Below, one piece after another: positions 46,534 through 54,830 of a stretch of 64,000 nucleotides of DNA. The stretch comes from PNON01 sp963757065 (GTDB taxonomy: Bacteria; Chloroflexota; Anaerolineae; Anaerolineales; Anaerolineaceae): positions 62,001 through 126,000 of the forward strand of contig CAVWQC010000008.1 of assembly GCA_963757065.1 (NCBI GenBank). The letters are read 5' to 3'. The notes under the pieces were generated by a model that did not search any database, was not told the origin of the DNA, and saw nothing but the letters and a program-made list of their open reading frames with translations. The position numbers and the translations under genes were made by a program. How positions within the stretch are numbered: the stretch's first letter is position 1; every line of letters begins with the position of its first letter.

Positions 46534-47560
46534 TTAACCGAAGATGATTGGAACTTTTTGTAATGAAACAATATTTAGAGCGCCGACTCCAAACATTGTA
46601 ATTGTCAACTCTGTTTTTATCTCATCAATCAAAGAATGCAACTCTTCATCTGATTTGGAGGCTGCACGGAGTAATGGACCAGCGATTCCACCCAAATTGG
46701 CACCCAGGGCGATACATTTTGCAATATCCAATCCGGTTCTTATTCCACCAGAGGCAATAATTGGAAGATTTGGATGACTGCTGTGAACCAATCTGATTGA
46801 TTCACTGGTCGGAATTCCCCAGGATTTAAAATCTGCAGCGATGCGTTGAAATGATTTTGAGTCTGATCGATGCATTTCAACCTGAGACCAGGATGTTCCA
46901 CCGGCACCGGCAACATCAATCGCGCTTACACCGGCATTTACCAGCTTTGTCGCAACATCTTTCAGATATTCCCCAGCCGACTTCTTTTACGATCACAGGT
47001 TTTCCAAGATTCTTACAGATCAATTCGATCTTTGATAAAAGACCCGAGAAATTTGTTTCACCTTCCGGCTGGAGGGCTTCCTGAAGAGGGTTCAAATGGA
47101 GGATCAAGCCATCTGCGCCAATAGAATCGACTACTCTTCGGCACTCGTCAATTGAATAGCCAAAATTTAGTTGGACCGCTCCAAGATTAGCAAATAATAA
47201 GATATCTGGCGCAAAATCACGCACTCGAAACGTATCCATGGCATCAGGGTTGTCAATAGCTGCTCTTTGTGAACCAACTCCCATCGCAAGGCCAAAATGA
47301 GCGGCAGCAAGCGCGAGCGTACGGTTAATTTTTTGACCTTCTGCAGTACCCCCTGTCATGGATGAAATAAGAAGTGGAATCTTTAATGTTTTTGACAGGA
47401 ACTTTGTGGAAATATCTATTTCTTTAAGATTAATCTCTGGTAGGGCATTATGCAGAAAATGATAGTTTTCCAGCCCGGATGTAAGGTCTGAGCTTACATC
47501 TTTCCGCAGGTTTATCTGGATATGATCAGTTTTTCGTTTAATTACCCTGGTATCTTTCAT
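46534..47560 (-). CDS. fni: Isopentenyl-diphosphate delta-isomerase type 2, frameshifted
   Basis: About 341 residues after joining frames; FMN/NADPH-dependent interconversion of IPP and DMAPP. N-terminal part: LLISSMTGGTAEGQ, GVGSQRAAI, ILFANLGAVQL, PVIVKEVGWGIS. The frame then changes in 46957-46963 (coding strand GAAAGAT) to DVATKLVNAGVSAIDVAGAG and GGTSWSQVEMHR, continuing to IIASGGIRTGLDIAKCIALG. One surplus base accounts for the break; it may be in an A triplet. The gene is first in a short operon with the polyprenyl synthase. It should be essential if the MEP pathway alone does not supply both isomers. Confidence 0.88.
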
Positions 47561-47633
47561 GTGTTATTGGTGTTCCTTTATGTGAATAATCTTATCCTTT
47601 ACGATATGCTGTGTCAATTATTCTATGACTTAC

Positions 47634-47661
47634 TTGACAGAATTGCGAGGAAAGATAAAAT
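47634..47661 (+). promoter_or_regulatory. Sigma70-like promoter of the acyl carrier protein gene
   Basis: TTGACA (47634-47639), 16-base spacer, TAAAAT (47656-47661), about 40 bases upstream of ATG 47702. Confidence 0.55.
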
Positions 47662-47701
47662 TCATTGAAAGTGATAACATTCAATTAACTGGAGGTTGGT
47701 G

Positions 47702-47938
47702 ATGGCTGGTTCGTTTGAAGGCGTAAAAGAGGTTATCGCAGAAGTTATGAAGATCGATGCGAAAGATATTACATTGGAAACGAAATTCATTGAGGATTTA
47801 AAAGCAGATTCCATGGATCAGTTTTTTCTCATAGATGGTTTTTGCGAGAAGTTTAACTTAAATATTGGTGATGATGATGCACGTACGATAAAGACCGTAG
47901 GTGATGCTGTTCGTTATATCGATCCTCGAATGAAATAA
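47702..47938 (+). CDS. acpP: Acyl carrier protein
   Basis: 78 residues, acidic. Carries acyl chains on a phosphopantetheine arm attached to the serine of LKADSMDQFFLIDG (family DSL motif, here DSM). ATG 47702 follows GGAGGTTGGTG. It stands alone, followed by a strong terminator, without neighbouring fab genes. The DSM variant and the FLIDGF helix differ from the usual DSLDxVELVM, so it may be a secondary ACP. Confidence 0.88.
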   Translation: MAGSFEGVKEVIAEVMKIDAKDITLETKFIEDLKADSMDQFFLIDGFCEKFNLNIGDDDARTIKTVGDAVRYIDPRMK

Positions 47939-47954
47939 AATTTTGTGAAACTTA

Positions 47955-47987
47955 AAAGAGCGCACAAACGGTTTGTGCGCTCTTTTT
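47955..47987. terminator. Bidirectional Rho-independent terminator
   Basis: Long inverted repeat AAAGAGCGCACAAAC / GTTTGTGCGCTCTTT with T-run on both strands, between the convergent acpP and sucD genes. It overlaps the last bases of sucD. Confidence 0.85.
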
Positions 47988-48849
47988 ACTTTAAGAAGGC
48001 AACGAGTTCATCAGGGTCATGCGCCATTTTTACACCGACATTCTCGAGGGCAATTATTTTTGATAATGCTTTTCCGTTGAGACCTTCGATAATTGCACCT
48101 GCATGTCCCATTCTTTTTCCGGGAGGAGCAGAAACACCGGCGATCATTCCAAGGACGGGTTTCGTTACAGAATTAGCAATATATTCAGCAGCCTGCTCCT
48201 CATCAGTTCCGCCAATTTCACCAATCATCAATATTTTTTCAGTGCGTGGATCTTCTTCGAACAACCCCAACATCTGGATAAAGTTTGAGCCAAGGATCGG
48301 GTCACCACCAATTCCGACACATGTACTGGCTCCCAAACCATTGGCATCCAGGGAGTTTAATATCTCATAAGTGAGTGTCCCGGACCGGGATACCACTCCA
48401 ATATTTCCAGTCCTTTTTATTTTCCCGGGAATGATTCCTGCTTTACATTCTCCAGGAGTAATAACACCTGGACAATTGGGTCCAATGATCCTGGTACCCT
48501 TCTGATCACCATAATATTTAACTTTCATCATATCCTGGACAGGTATTCCTTCAGTAATACAGATGACCAATGGAATTCCAGAATCGATTGCTTCAAGTAA
48601 GGCGTCTAAAGCATGCCGGGCTGGAACAAAAACAACCGAGGTATTTGCACCTGTTGCATCGACAGCTAATCGCATAGAATCAAATACCGGAAGCTTTCCA
48701 TTCAGCACCCACTCGCCACCTTTTCCGGGAGATGTACCAGCAACAATATTTGATCCATAATCCTGCATCTGTGCTGCATGGAATAAACCTTCTTCCCCGG
48801 TAATTCCTTGAATGATTATCTTTGTATTTTTATTGACCAGGATGCTCAT
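47986..48849 (-). CDS. sucD: Succinyl-CoA synthetase alpha subunit
   Basis: 287 residues. CoA-binding N-terminal Rossmann domain (IIQGITGEEGLFHAAQM, GTSPGKGG), ITEGIPVQDM, GPNCPGVITPGE, and the ligase domain with the phospho-histidine in KRMGHAGAI (about 248). Makes succinyl-CoA/succinate with substrate-level nucleotide phosphorylation. Start ATG overlaps the sucC stop by four bases (ATGA). No further TCA genes in the immediate area. Confidence 0.93.
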   Translation of the reverse strand: MSILVNKNTKIIIQGITGEEGLFHAAQMQDYGSNIVAGTSPGKGGEWVLNGKLPVFDSMRLAVDATGANTSVVFVPARHALDALLEAIDSGIPLVICITEGIPVQDMMKVKYYGDQKGTRIIGPNCPGVITPGECKAGIIPGKIKRTGNIGVVSRSGTLTYEILNSLDANGLGASTCVGIGGDPILGSNFIQMLGLFEEDPRTEKILMIGEIGGTDEEQAAEYIANSVTKPVLGMIAGVSAPPGKRMGHAGAIIEGLNGKALSKIIALENVGVKMAHDPDELVAFLK

Positions 48850-49988
48850 TCCACCCTCCCGGTAGAGATTTCGACGGCCTTCTTTGCAGTTTCTGTCAAG
48901 GTATCTAACGTGAGTATATTTGCATCATTCAACAATTTTCTACCCGCCGCTGCATTGGTTCCTACCAGTCTGGCGATAATTGGAATTTCCTTTTTTTGAG
49001 ATTGCAAAGCTAGAAGAATTCCTTTTGCCACTTCATCGCATCTCGTTATACCCCCATATATATTTATTAAAATGGTATTTATTGATGGATCACTGATCAG
49101 TATTCGCATTGCTGCAGATACCTTTTCTGAACTTGCACCACCACCAATATCCAGGAAATTGGCAGGTTTGCCACCATAGTATTTGATCATATCCATTAAT
49201 GTCATGGATAATCCGGCACCATTAACCAGGCAGCCAATCTTACCATCCAATTTAATATAAGATAGTCCGTATTTTCTGGCTTCAATTTCTGAATGGTCCT
49301 CTACATCCAAATCCCGGATTTCACTCAAATCGCTATGTCTGTACAACGCATTGTCATCAATGTTAATTTTTGCATCCAGCGCAACCAATTTTGAATCTGA
49401 TGAGATCACCAATGGATTAATCTCAGCGAGTGTCGCATCAAGATCACGAAATACCAACCATAAACCCATACAAATTTCCTGAAATTGTTTCCAATATTGA
49501 TGAGGTAGGTCAATTCCACTGGCCAGGTCTCTGATTTGATATTCCCGGAGACCCAGTAAAGGGTGAATGAAAACACTTATAATTTTTTCGGGGGAAGAAC
49601 GGGCAATTTCTTCAATATCTACACCACCTGATCCGGATGCGATCATGACTGGTGTACCAGTTATTCTGCTATTTGTTATTCCAAGATATATTTCATGATC
49701 GTAAGTGATTGCTTCATCCACGAGGACTTTTCGAACTGGCAATCCTTTAATATCCATACTTAATATGGATGTCGCCAAATCCTCAGCTTCTTTCGGGTTG
49801 TTGGCTACCCTTATTCCACCGGCTTTTCCCCTTCCGCCGACTAATACCTGGGCTTTAATAACCACCCTTGTATTTAATTCTTCAGTTATTTGCTTTGCTT
49901 CATATGCTGTTTGAGCGACACTCCCCCTGGGTATTTGGACGTTATAACGCGATAAGATCTGCTTGGACTGATATTCGTGAAGTTTCAT
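48846..49988 (-). CDS. sucC: Succinyl-CoA synthetase beta subunit
   Basis: 380 residues. ATP-grasp nucleotide-binding N-terminal domain beginning MKLHEYQSKQIL, with VVIKAQVLVGGRGKAGG, and a C-terminal CoA-ligase domain with VNGAGLSMTLMDMIKYYGG, NFLDIGGGA and INIYGGITRCDEVAKG. ATG 49988 is preferred over GTG 49994 because AGGAG lies at proper distance. A TTGACA (50055-50050 on the minus strand) may be its -35, with a poorly placed -10. Confidence 0.92.
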   Translation of the reverse strand: MKLHEYQSKQILSRYNVQIPRGSVAQTAYEAKQITEELNTRVVIKAQVLVGGRGKAGGIRVANNPKEAEDLATSILSMDIKGLPVRKVLVDEAITYDHEIYLGITNSRITGTPVMIASGSGGVDIEEIARSSPEKIISVFIHPLLGLREYQIRDLASGIDLPHQYWKQFQEICMGLWLVFRDLDATLAEINPLVISSDSKLVALDAKINIDDNALYRHSDLSEIRDLDVEDHSEIEARKYGLSYIKLDGKIGCLVNGAGLSMTLMDMIKYYGGKPANFLDIGGGASSEKVSAAMRILISDPSINTILINIYGGITRCDEVAKGILLALQSQKKEIPIIARLVGTNAAAGRKLLNDANILTLDTLTETAKKAVEISTGRVE

Positions 49989-50081
49989 CCACACTCCTAC
50001 CTGTCAGGATTAACGTTCATATATATGTATTTTATCATGCATTATTTTTGTCAAGCGAAAAATTCCAAAGATAATGCATAA

Positions 50082-50115
50082 AAAAAACAGTACGGTAAAT
50101 TAATTACCGTACTGT
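50082..50115 (-). terminator. Terminator of the SPFH operon
   Basis: Minus-strand hairpin ACAGTACGGTAA / TTACCGTACTGT (50115-50104, 50098-50087) followed by a run of T (A-run at 50080-50087 on the plus strand), directly after the stop at 50136. Confidence 0.8.
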
Positions 50116-50135
50116 TTTCGTTTGAATATTTTCTT

Positions 50136-51194
50136 CTACCCTTTCAGGAAGGCTTCAACAGCATCACGGCTGATGCGAAATGCTGAACCAATTTTGCGGG
50201 CTTTCAAATCTCCTGCGGTTATTGCTGCAATCACATCTTCTTCAGAAACTTTTAATATTGCAGCTGCCTCAGAAGGAGTCATTACATCTGGAATTCCATT
50301 CGAGACTCCATTCGTCCCATTTTGTTTGGATGAATTAGCAGCACCAGCAGCTCCCACTCCTTGAAGAGATTGGCTGAGAACATTTCCAATTCCCATACCT
50401 GCACCAATTCCTGCAGTTAATCCTGCACCACCACTTGGGTTTTGGGCGGCATCACGCATTGCATCTGCAGCCTGAAGCTGGGTATATGTTTGCATATCCA
50501 GCATTCCCATTGCGCGCAGTTCTTCGGCTGATTTCTCGGATGGTTTTAGATTTCCAATATAGAAAGATTTTAAAGTCAAGCCAATGGCAGCAAAGTCATC
50601 CTGTGCTTTTGCCCTTACCCCGGCTCCTAGTTCTTCTGTCAGACCAATCATCTCGACGACAGAGTTTTTCCCGCCTGTTTCACCCAGGAGATCCTGCAGT
50701 TTGGAAAGCAGCATTGTGCGCAGCCGGTTCTCAATATCTGCCATTCGGTAAACACCCTGGGCACCACAAATTTGGACAACAAATTGTTGGGGATCTTTGA
50801 CCTGTAGACTGTATGATCCAAAACCTTGCAGTAATGCAACCCCTAATCCCATACCGGGGTTCCTAACTATGATAGGTTGGGGAGTTCCCCATTTTCGGTC
50901 TGCGAATTCACGCATGGAAACGTAGTAAACCTCTGCCGTGAAGGGAGTGCGGTCATTGAAGGCTTTTCCTACAAAATCTATCAGTTTTGGAATGTTGGCA
51001 GTAATGATCGTATGTCTGCCAGGACCAAATGTATCCAGAGCTTTTCCATCCCGGAAAAACACAACCTGTTGAGATTCGCGAACGATTATTTGTGAACCGA
51101 TACGCAGATCTGCAACACCAACTTCAGGAAAGCGATGGACGATCTCATCGTTCATCTCACTTGCATATTCAACAACATCAAATATTCTTGCCAT
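50136..51194 (-). CDS. SPFH/band-7 protein with C-terminal excisionase-like HTH
   Basis: 352 residues. SPFH domain at about residues 20-245 in the style of YdjI/virion-core SPFH proteins (QIIVRESQQVVFFRDGKALD, FGPGRHTIITANIPKLIDF, GVRAKAQDDFAAIGL). Then an Ala-rich segment (MLDMQTYTQLQAADAMRDAA), a Gly/Ala linker, and at about 300-352 a helix-turn-helix: MTPSEAAAILKVSEEDVIAA and RKIGSAFRISRDAVEAFLKG, of the HTH_17 excisionase type. No transmembrane segment. SPFH proteins oligomerise at membranes; here the added HTH may mediate DNA or self-contact. It follows a small helical gene on the same strand. Confidence 0.82.
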   Translation of the reverse strand: MARIFDVVEYASEMNDEIVHRFPEVGVADLRIGSQIIVRESQQVVFFRDGKALDTFGPGRHTIITANIPKLIDFVGKAFNDRTPFTAEVYYVSMREFADRKWGTPQPIIVRNPGMGLGVALLQGFGSYSLQVKDPQQFVVQICGAQGVYRMADIENRLRTMLLSKLQDLLGETGGKNSVVEMIGLTEELGAGVRAKAQDDFAAIGLTLKSFYIGNLKPSEKSAEELRAMGMLDMQTYTQLQAADAMRDAAQNPSGGAGLTAGIGAGMGIGNVLSQSLQGVGAAGAANSSKQNGTNGVSNGIPDVMTPSEAAAILKVSEEDVIAAITAGDLKARKIGSAFRISRDAVEAFLKG

Positions 51195-51224
51195 GTTCTA
51201 TTCTCCGTATTCCAAAATTGATCA

Positions 51225-51752
51225 TTATGATACAGCGTTCATGCCAGTGATAACTTCAGCTCGTTTGTCAAAGGCGACAACACATTGATCAGCAACAGAA
51301 ACCAGGTTTCTGATCGCAGCCGGTAATCCATCTGTTCCAATAGAAGTCTCAACTGTATCAACAGCTTTATTTGCAACATCCACCTGATCCATCATTGAAA
51401 GGTCATATTGGTAGATCAAGGCCAGTTCCTCTTCATTGATCTTAACAGCATCAAAGAACCCGCTATAGCCGTAGGATGCTTTCTTAATTCGATCGATCAC
51501 TTGCCGGAATTTTATTGCTGCGGCTTCAAGATCATCGATCACTCTGATCTCACCCTGGTTGAGCAGATCTCTCTGTAGACTGGATATCCGTTTCCACACA
51601 TCTTCAAGTCTGGAAGAAACGGTATCACGTAGAATTTTATCCGAAGATCGACGATTTTCTCGTTCAATATATCCGCTGAATCCTGGAATTTTGCTTAATA
51701 ATTTCTTAATAATATCCTGTTGAGATGTAACCTTGTCGAACATGTCGCTCAT
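51225..51752 (-). CDS. Helical partner protein of the SPFH gene, unknown function
   Basis: 175 residues, almost entirely helical, charged and without membrane segments or cysteine motifs. Heptad-like stretches occur around residues 45-85 (SSRLEDVWKRISSLQRDLLN) and 85-100 (LEAAAIKFRQVIDRI), suggesting coiled coil. No family recognised. It is 30 bases upstream of the SPFH gene and probably co-transcribed. A structural partner is plausible. Confidence 0.7.
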   Translation of the reverse strand: MSDMFDKVTSQQDIIKKLLSKIPGFSGYIERENRRSSDKILRDTVSSRLEDVWKRISSLQRDLLNQGEIRVIDDLEAAAIKFRQVIDRIKKASYGYSGFFDAVKINEEELALIYQYDLSMMDQVDVANKAVDTVETSIGTDGLPAAIRNLVSVADQCVVAFDKRAEVITGMNAVS

Positions 51753-51936
51753 TTATCCTCCTCTAGCAATTCGTTTGCTGATAATAGTGCTTATATTTAA
51801 ACATTATAGTAATATTTGACAGTTCTAACAATATGTACGTATACTTTGGTAGTTAGTTTCAAAAAGGTATGAATATTGCAATACCTCGCTGGGTGAATAC
51901 CTCTTTCAACTGTAAGGTTTCTGTAATGTATGAAGG

Positions 51937-51964
51937 TTGTATTGTGATAATATTCACTTATAAT
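51937..51964 (+). promoter_or_regulatory. Sigma70-like promoter of the pilin gene
   Basis: TTGTAT (51937-51942), 16-base spacer, TATAAT (51959-51964), about 49 bases before ATG 52013. The rest of the 51753-52012 gap shows no further gene. Confidence 0.55.
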
Positions 51965-52012
51965 GAGTTCAATGAAACAAAACATTTTATGAATCGGAAG
52001 GAGGTGAATACT

Positions 52013-52159
52013 ATGATGATCGAACAGAAGGAAAAAGGTCAGGGCCTTGTTGAATACGCGTTAATTCTTGTTTTAGTTGCAGTGGTTGTAATCGTTATTT
52101 TAGCCCTGTTAGGACCCGCCATTGGTAACATTTTCAGCAGCATCGTTAATGGCCTGTAA
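52013..52159 (+). CDS. Flp/Fap-type pilin
   Basis: 48 residues: short leader MMIEQKEKG, then the processing site and Flp signature GQGLVEYALIL with the conserved Glu at +5, followed by one hydrophobic helix (VLVAVVVIVILALLG). The major subunit of a Tad pilus, cleaved by a TadV-type peptidase that is not in the window. ATG 52013 is preceded by a perfect AGGAGGTGA, pointing to high expression. It has its own promoter and terminator, apart from the assembly genes. Confidence 0.9.
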   Translation: MMIEQKEKGQGLVEYALILVLVAVVVIVILALLGPAIGNIFSSIVNGL

Positions 52160-52206
52160 ACAGAATTATTTTGTTGTACGCAATTCATATTTAGTCTTAC
52201 CTGGAG

Positions 52207-52232
52207 GACCCTGCTGAAAGGCAGGGTCTTTC
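52207..52232 (+). terminator. Terminator after pilin gene
   Basis: GACCCTGC (52207-52214), loop of six, GCAGGGTC (52221-52228), then TTTC. Confidence 0.75.
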
Positions 52233-52294
52233 ACTTAACAAACTAAATTCTCAATTGGCAAGATGCTTGCATCTGTAAATATGTGTTCCGAAAC

Positions 52295-52323
52295 TTGACT
52301 TTTAAAACGAGTTTGCGTATGAT
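52295..52323 (+). promoter_or_regulatory. Sigma70-like promoter of the tad assembly operon
   Basis: TTGACT (52295-52300), 17-base spacer, TATGAT (52318-52323), 41 bases before the cpaB start. Confidence 0.6.
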
Positions 52324-52364
52324 TGCAATATTGAGGAATCTTTAGCAGGTGATGGGAGGCTTTT

Positions 52365-53462
52365 ATGGCACAAGGATCTAAGCAAAGAGGGCGGATTTTC
52401 ATTTATATCGCATTGTTATTAATTTTGGGGGTTGCTGCTGTTTATCTTTTAGTGCTTCGACCGAGAACTCAAGGCCAAAATGCAGCGGTTGCCACTCCAG
52501 CACCTGCCGAAGAAATGGCGAATATTGTGATGAGTATTCAACCAATCCCATATGGTACGCCTCTCACCGCAGATGTTCTCACTTCTGTCCCGTATCCAAA
52601 AAAACTTTTAGTTCCTGGTGTATTTTATAGTGACGTCAATGAACTAATCGGTAAAAGGGCAAAAATGGATCTCGAAGCAAAAGTACCTATCACTAGTAGT
52701 TTGATCTCTGATAGTGCTGAAGGATCTCTTGCTTCTTTCCAGATACCTGATGGGATGGTAGCCGTCTCTATTCCGATCATAAGTCCTTTATCAAGTGTTG
52801 GATATGGTGCTCAACCTGGTGATCATGTAAACGTCATTGCGACCATGATGTTTGTCGACATGGATAGCAGTTTTCAAACCCGATTACCGAACATCACTGC
52901 CGGCGTTGTTCCACCTCCTGGAGCTCCGGAGAATCCGTCCCTTGTGGCATTTACGAAAGCTTTAGGGATTGATGCCGTCCAGGGACGTGCTGAACAGGAT
53001 CAAACACTTGCGCAACCAGTCTATTTGGTTCCATCTGAACCTCAAAGACCAAGAATTGTCAGTCAGACCATCCTCCAGGATGTGATAGTTCTTCATGTCG
53101 GTGAATTTCCACTTACCCAGCCATCTGTTGCAGCACAAACTGCCGTAACTCCAACTCCAGCTCCTGGTAATCAACAAGTAGCACCTGAAGAACCGAAAAA
53201 ACCACTCATGATCTCAATAGTGGTAACACCACAGGATGCTGTGACATTGAATTATTTGATGTATAGCGGTGTCCAGATGAACCTGGCTCTGCGCGGGGCA
53301 GGTGATGAGCAACGGATCAAGACAGATGCGGTCACTTTACAATATACGATGGATACTTATAGCATTCCGCTGCCTGTCAAACAAGCTTATGGGTTTGAAC
53401 CTGTCGTAACCTCTTTGGAATTACCCAATGTTAATATAAACGCAGCTCCAACGCCTAAATAA
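52365..53462 (+). CDS. cpaB: Flp pilus assembly protein CpaB/RcpC
   Basis: 365 residues. An N-terminal membrane anchor (FIYIALLLILGVAAVYLLVL), then a SAF-like domain (IPYGTPLTADVLTSVPYPKK, GKRAKMDLEAKVPITSSLIS), and the RcpC/CpaB core MVAVSIPIISPLSSVGYGAQ plus PGDHVNVIATM. There is an insert rich in Pro and Thr around residues 250-280, and a Pro-rich C-terminus. It forms part of the periplasmic/extracytoplasmic Tad apparatus. ATG 52365 follows GGGAGG. Confidence 0.85.
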   Translation: MAQGSKQRGRIFIYIALLLILGVAAVYLLVLRPRTQGQNAAVATPAPAEEMANIVMSIQPIPYGTPLTADVLTSVPYPKKLLVPGVFYSDVNELIGKRAKMDLEAKVPITSSLISDSAEGSLASFQIPDGMVAVSIPIISPLSSVGYGAQPGDHVNVIATMMFVDMDSSFQTRLPNITAGVVPPPGAPENPSLVAFTKALGIDAVQGRAEQDQTLAQPVYLVPSEPQRPRIVSQTILQDVIVLHVGEFPLTQPSVAAQTAVTPTPAPGNQQVAPEEPKKPLMISIVVTPQDAVTLNYLMYSGVQMNLALRGAGDEQRIKTDAVTLQYTMDTYSIPLPVKQAYGFEPVVTSLELPNVNINAAPTPK

Positions 53463-53512
53463 AATATGACAAAGGGTTTTGTATGAAAATAAAGGGGATT
53501 GACATTATAGAA

Positions 53513-53536
53513 AAGCCTGTTCATAGCAGGCTTTTG
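53513..53536 (+). terminator. Hairpin terminator or attenuator between cpaB and cpaE
   Basis: AAAGCCTG / CAGGCTTTT with seven-base loop in the 120-base gap. The T-run is short, so it may only reduce expression of the downstream genes relative to cpaB. Confidence 0.55.
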
Positions 53537-53582
53537 GCATATTAATTGAATATTAATTTGTTAAGTGGTATGGAGTTGTTTT

Positions 53583-54815
53583 ATGGTTGATGGCGATAAA
53601 ATCCGGATATTAATCGTGGATGATAACCCGGAAACGAGGGAGAACATCCGAAAATTACTTCAATTTGAAAGTGACGTTGAGGTTGTCGGAGCTGCAAGGT
53701 CTGGAGTAGAAGGTTTGGAATTGGCTGGCGAAACACAACCAGATGTCATATTAATGGATATTAACATGCCTGATATGGATGGAATTCAGGCAACTGAAGC
53801 GATCCGCAAGAAAATTCCATTTACCCAAATTGTAATATTATCAGTACAAAATGATCCCAAGTATATGCAGCGAGCCATGATGGCCGGTGCGAGAGCTTTC
53901 CTTTCAAAACCCCCAACGGTTGATGAATTGATCAGCACAATTCACCAGGTTGGAAAAATGGCTGCTGAGGAGAAAGCCAAAATCGCTCTGGTCCAAAAAC
54001 TTCAATCGGGTAGTGGGGGTAAATTTGGAGCTGCACTAACACATGGGAAAGTCATAACAGTCTATGGACCAAAAGGGGGAGTCGGAACGACTACAATTGC
54101 GACGAACCTCGCGGTAGCTTTACAAGGTCCTGAATCAAAAGTTGTCATTGTTGACGGTAATTTACAATATGGCGATGTAGCTGTTTTTCATAATGAACAA
54201 CCTCGAAATACGATCCTTGATTTAACCCCAAGAGCAAGTGAACTTGACACAGATATCATCGATGAAGTATTAATTCTTCACGAGAAATCAGGAGTACATA
54301 TTCTTGCAGCTCCACCCAGACCTGAAATGGCTGAACAGGTTAACCCGGAACAATTCATACATGTAATTAAATTCCTAAAAACGATATATAATTATATTGT
54401 CATTGATACTGAAACCCACCTTACAGAAACAGTTATATCCGCTTTGGATGCTTCAGATGTGATCGTATTGGTGGTAACACAGGAAATCCCGGCAATAAAA
54501 AATGCAAAATCATTTCTTACCCTTATCGATCAATTCCAAATTGGAAGAGCACGTGTTATTTGCATAATGAATAAGAATGATAAAAGAATATCACTTTTAC
54601 CAGAACGAGTAGGTGAAAGCCTTAAACAAGAAGTAGTCGCTGTTATCCCGTTAGAAGAAAAAATTGTTGTCAATTCGGTTAATAGTGGAGTACCTTTCAT
54701 GGTTGATAATAAAATCCAACCAATAGGGAAAGCCATTAGCGGACTTGTTGAAACTATTAAAGAAAAGATAAATAAATCAGAATCAAGCGATTTTGAGCGT
54801 TCGTTACGGAAATAA
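53583..54815 (+). CDS. cpaE: CpaE-like pilus assembly ATPase with N-terminal receiver domain
   Basis: 410 residues from ATG 53583. A full CheY-like receiver occupies residues 1-120 (ILIVDDNPETRENIRKLLQF, ILMDINMPDMDG with the phosphoacceptor Asp, and lysine in AFLSKPPTVDE). From about 155 there is a MinD/ParA-like ATPase with deviant Walker A PKGGVGTTTIATNLA. In Tad systems CpaE/TadZ localises the pilus machine at the pole. Receiver phosphorylation probably controls this; no histidine kinase is adjacent. Confidence 0.88.
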   Translation: MVDGDKIRILIVDDNPETRENIRKLLQFESDVEVVGAARSGVEGLELAGETQPDVILMDINMPDMDGIQATEAIRKKIPFTQIVILSVQNDPKYMQRAMMAGARAFLSKPPTVDELISTIHQVGKMAAEEKAKIALVQKLQSGSGGKFGAALTHGKVITVYGPKGGVGTTTIATNLAVALQGPESKVVIVDGNLQYGDVAVFHNEQPRNTILDLTPRASELDTDIIDEVLILHEKSGVHILAAPPRPEMAEQVNPEQFIHVIKFLKTIYNYIVIDTETHLTETVISALDASDVIVLVVTQEIPAIKNAKSFLTLIDQFQIGRARVICIMNKNDKRISLLPERVGESLKQEVVAVIPLEEKIVVNSVNSGVPFMVDNKIQPIGKAISGLVETIKEKINKSESSDFERSLRK

Positions 54816-54830
54816 ATTGGAGTAATCATT

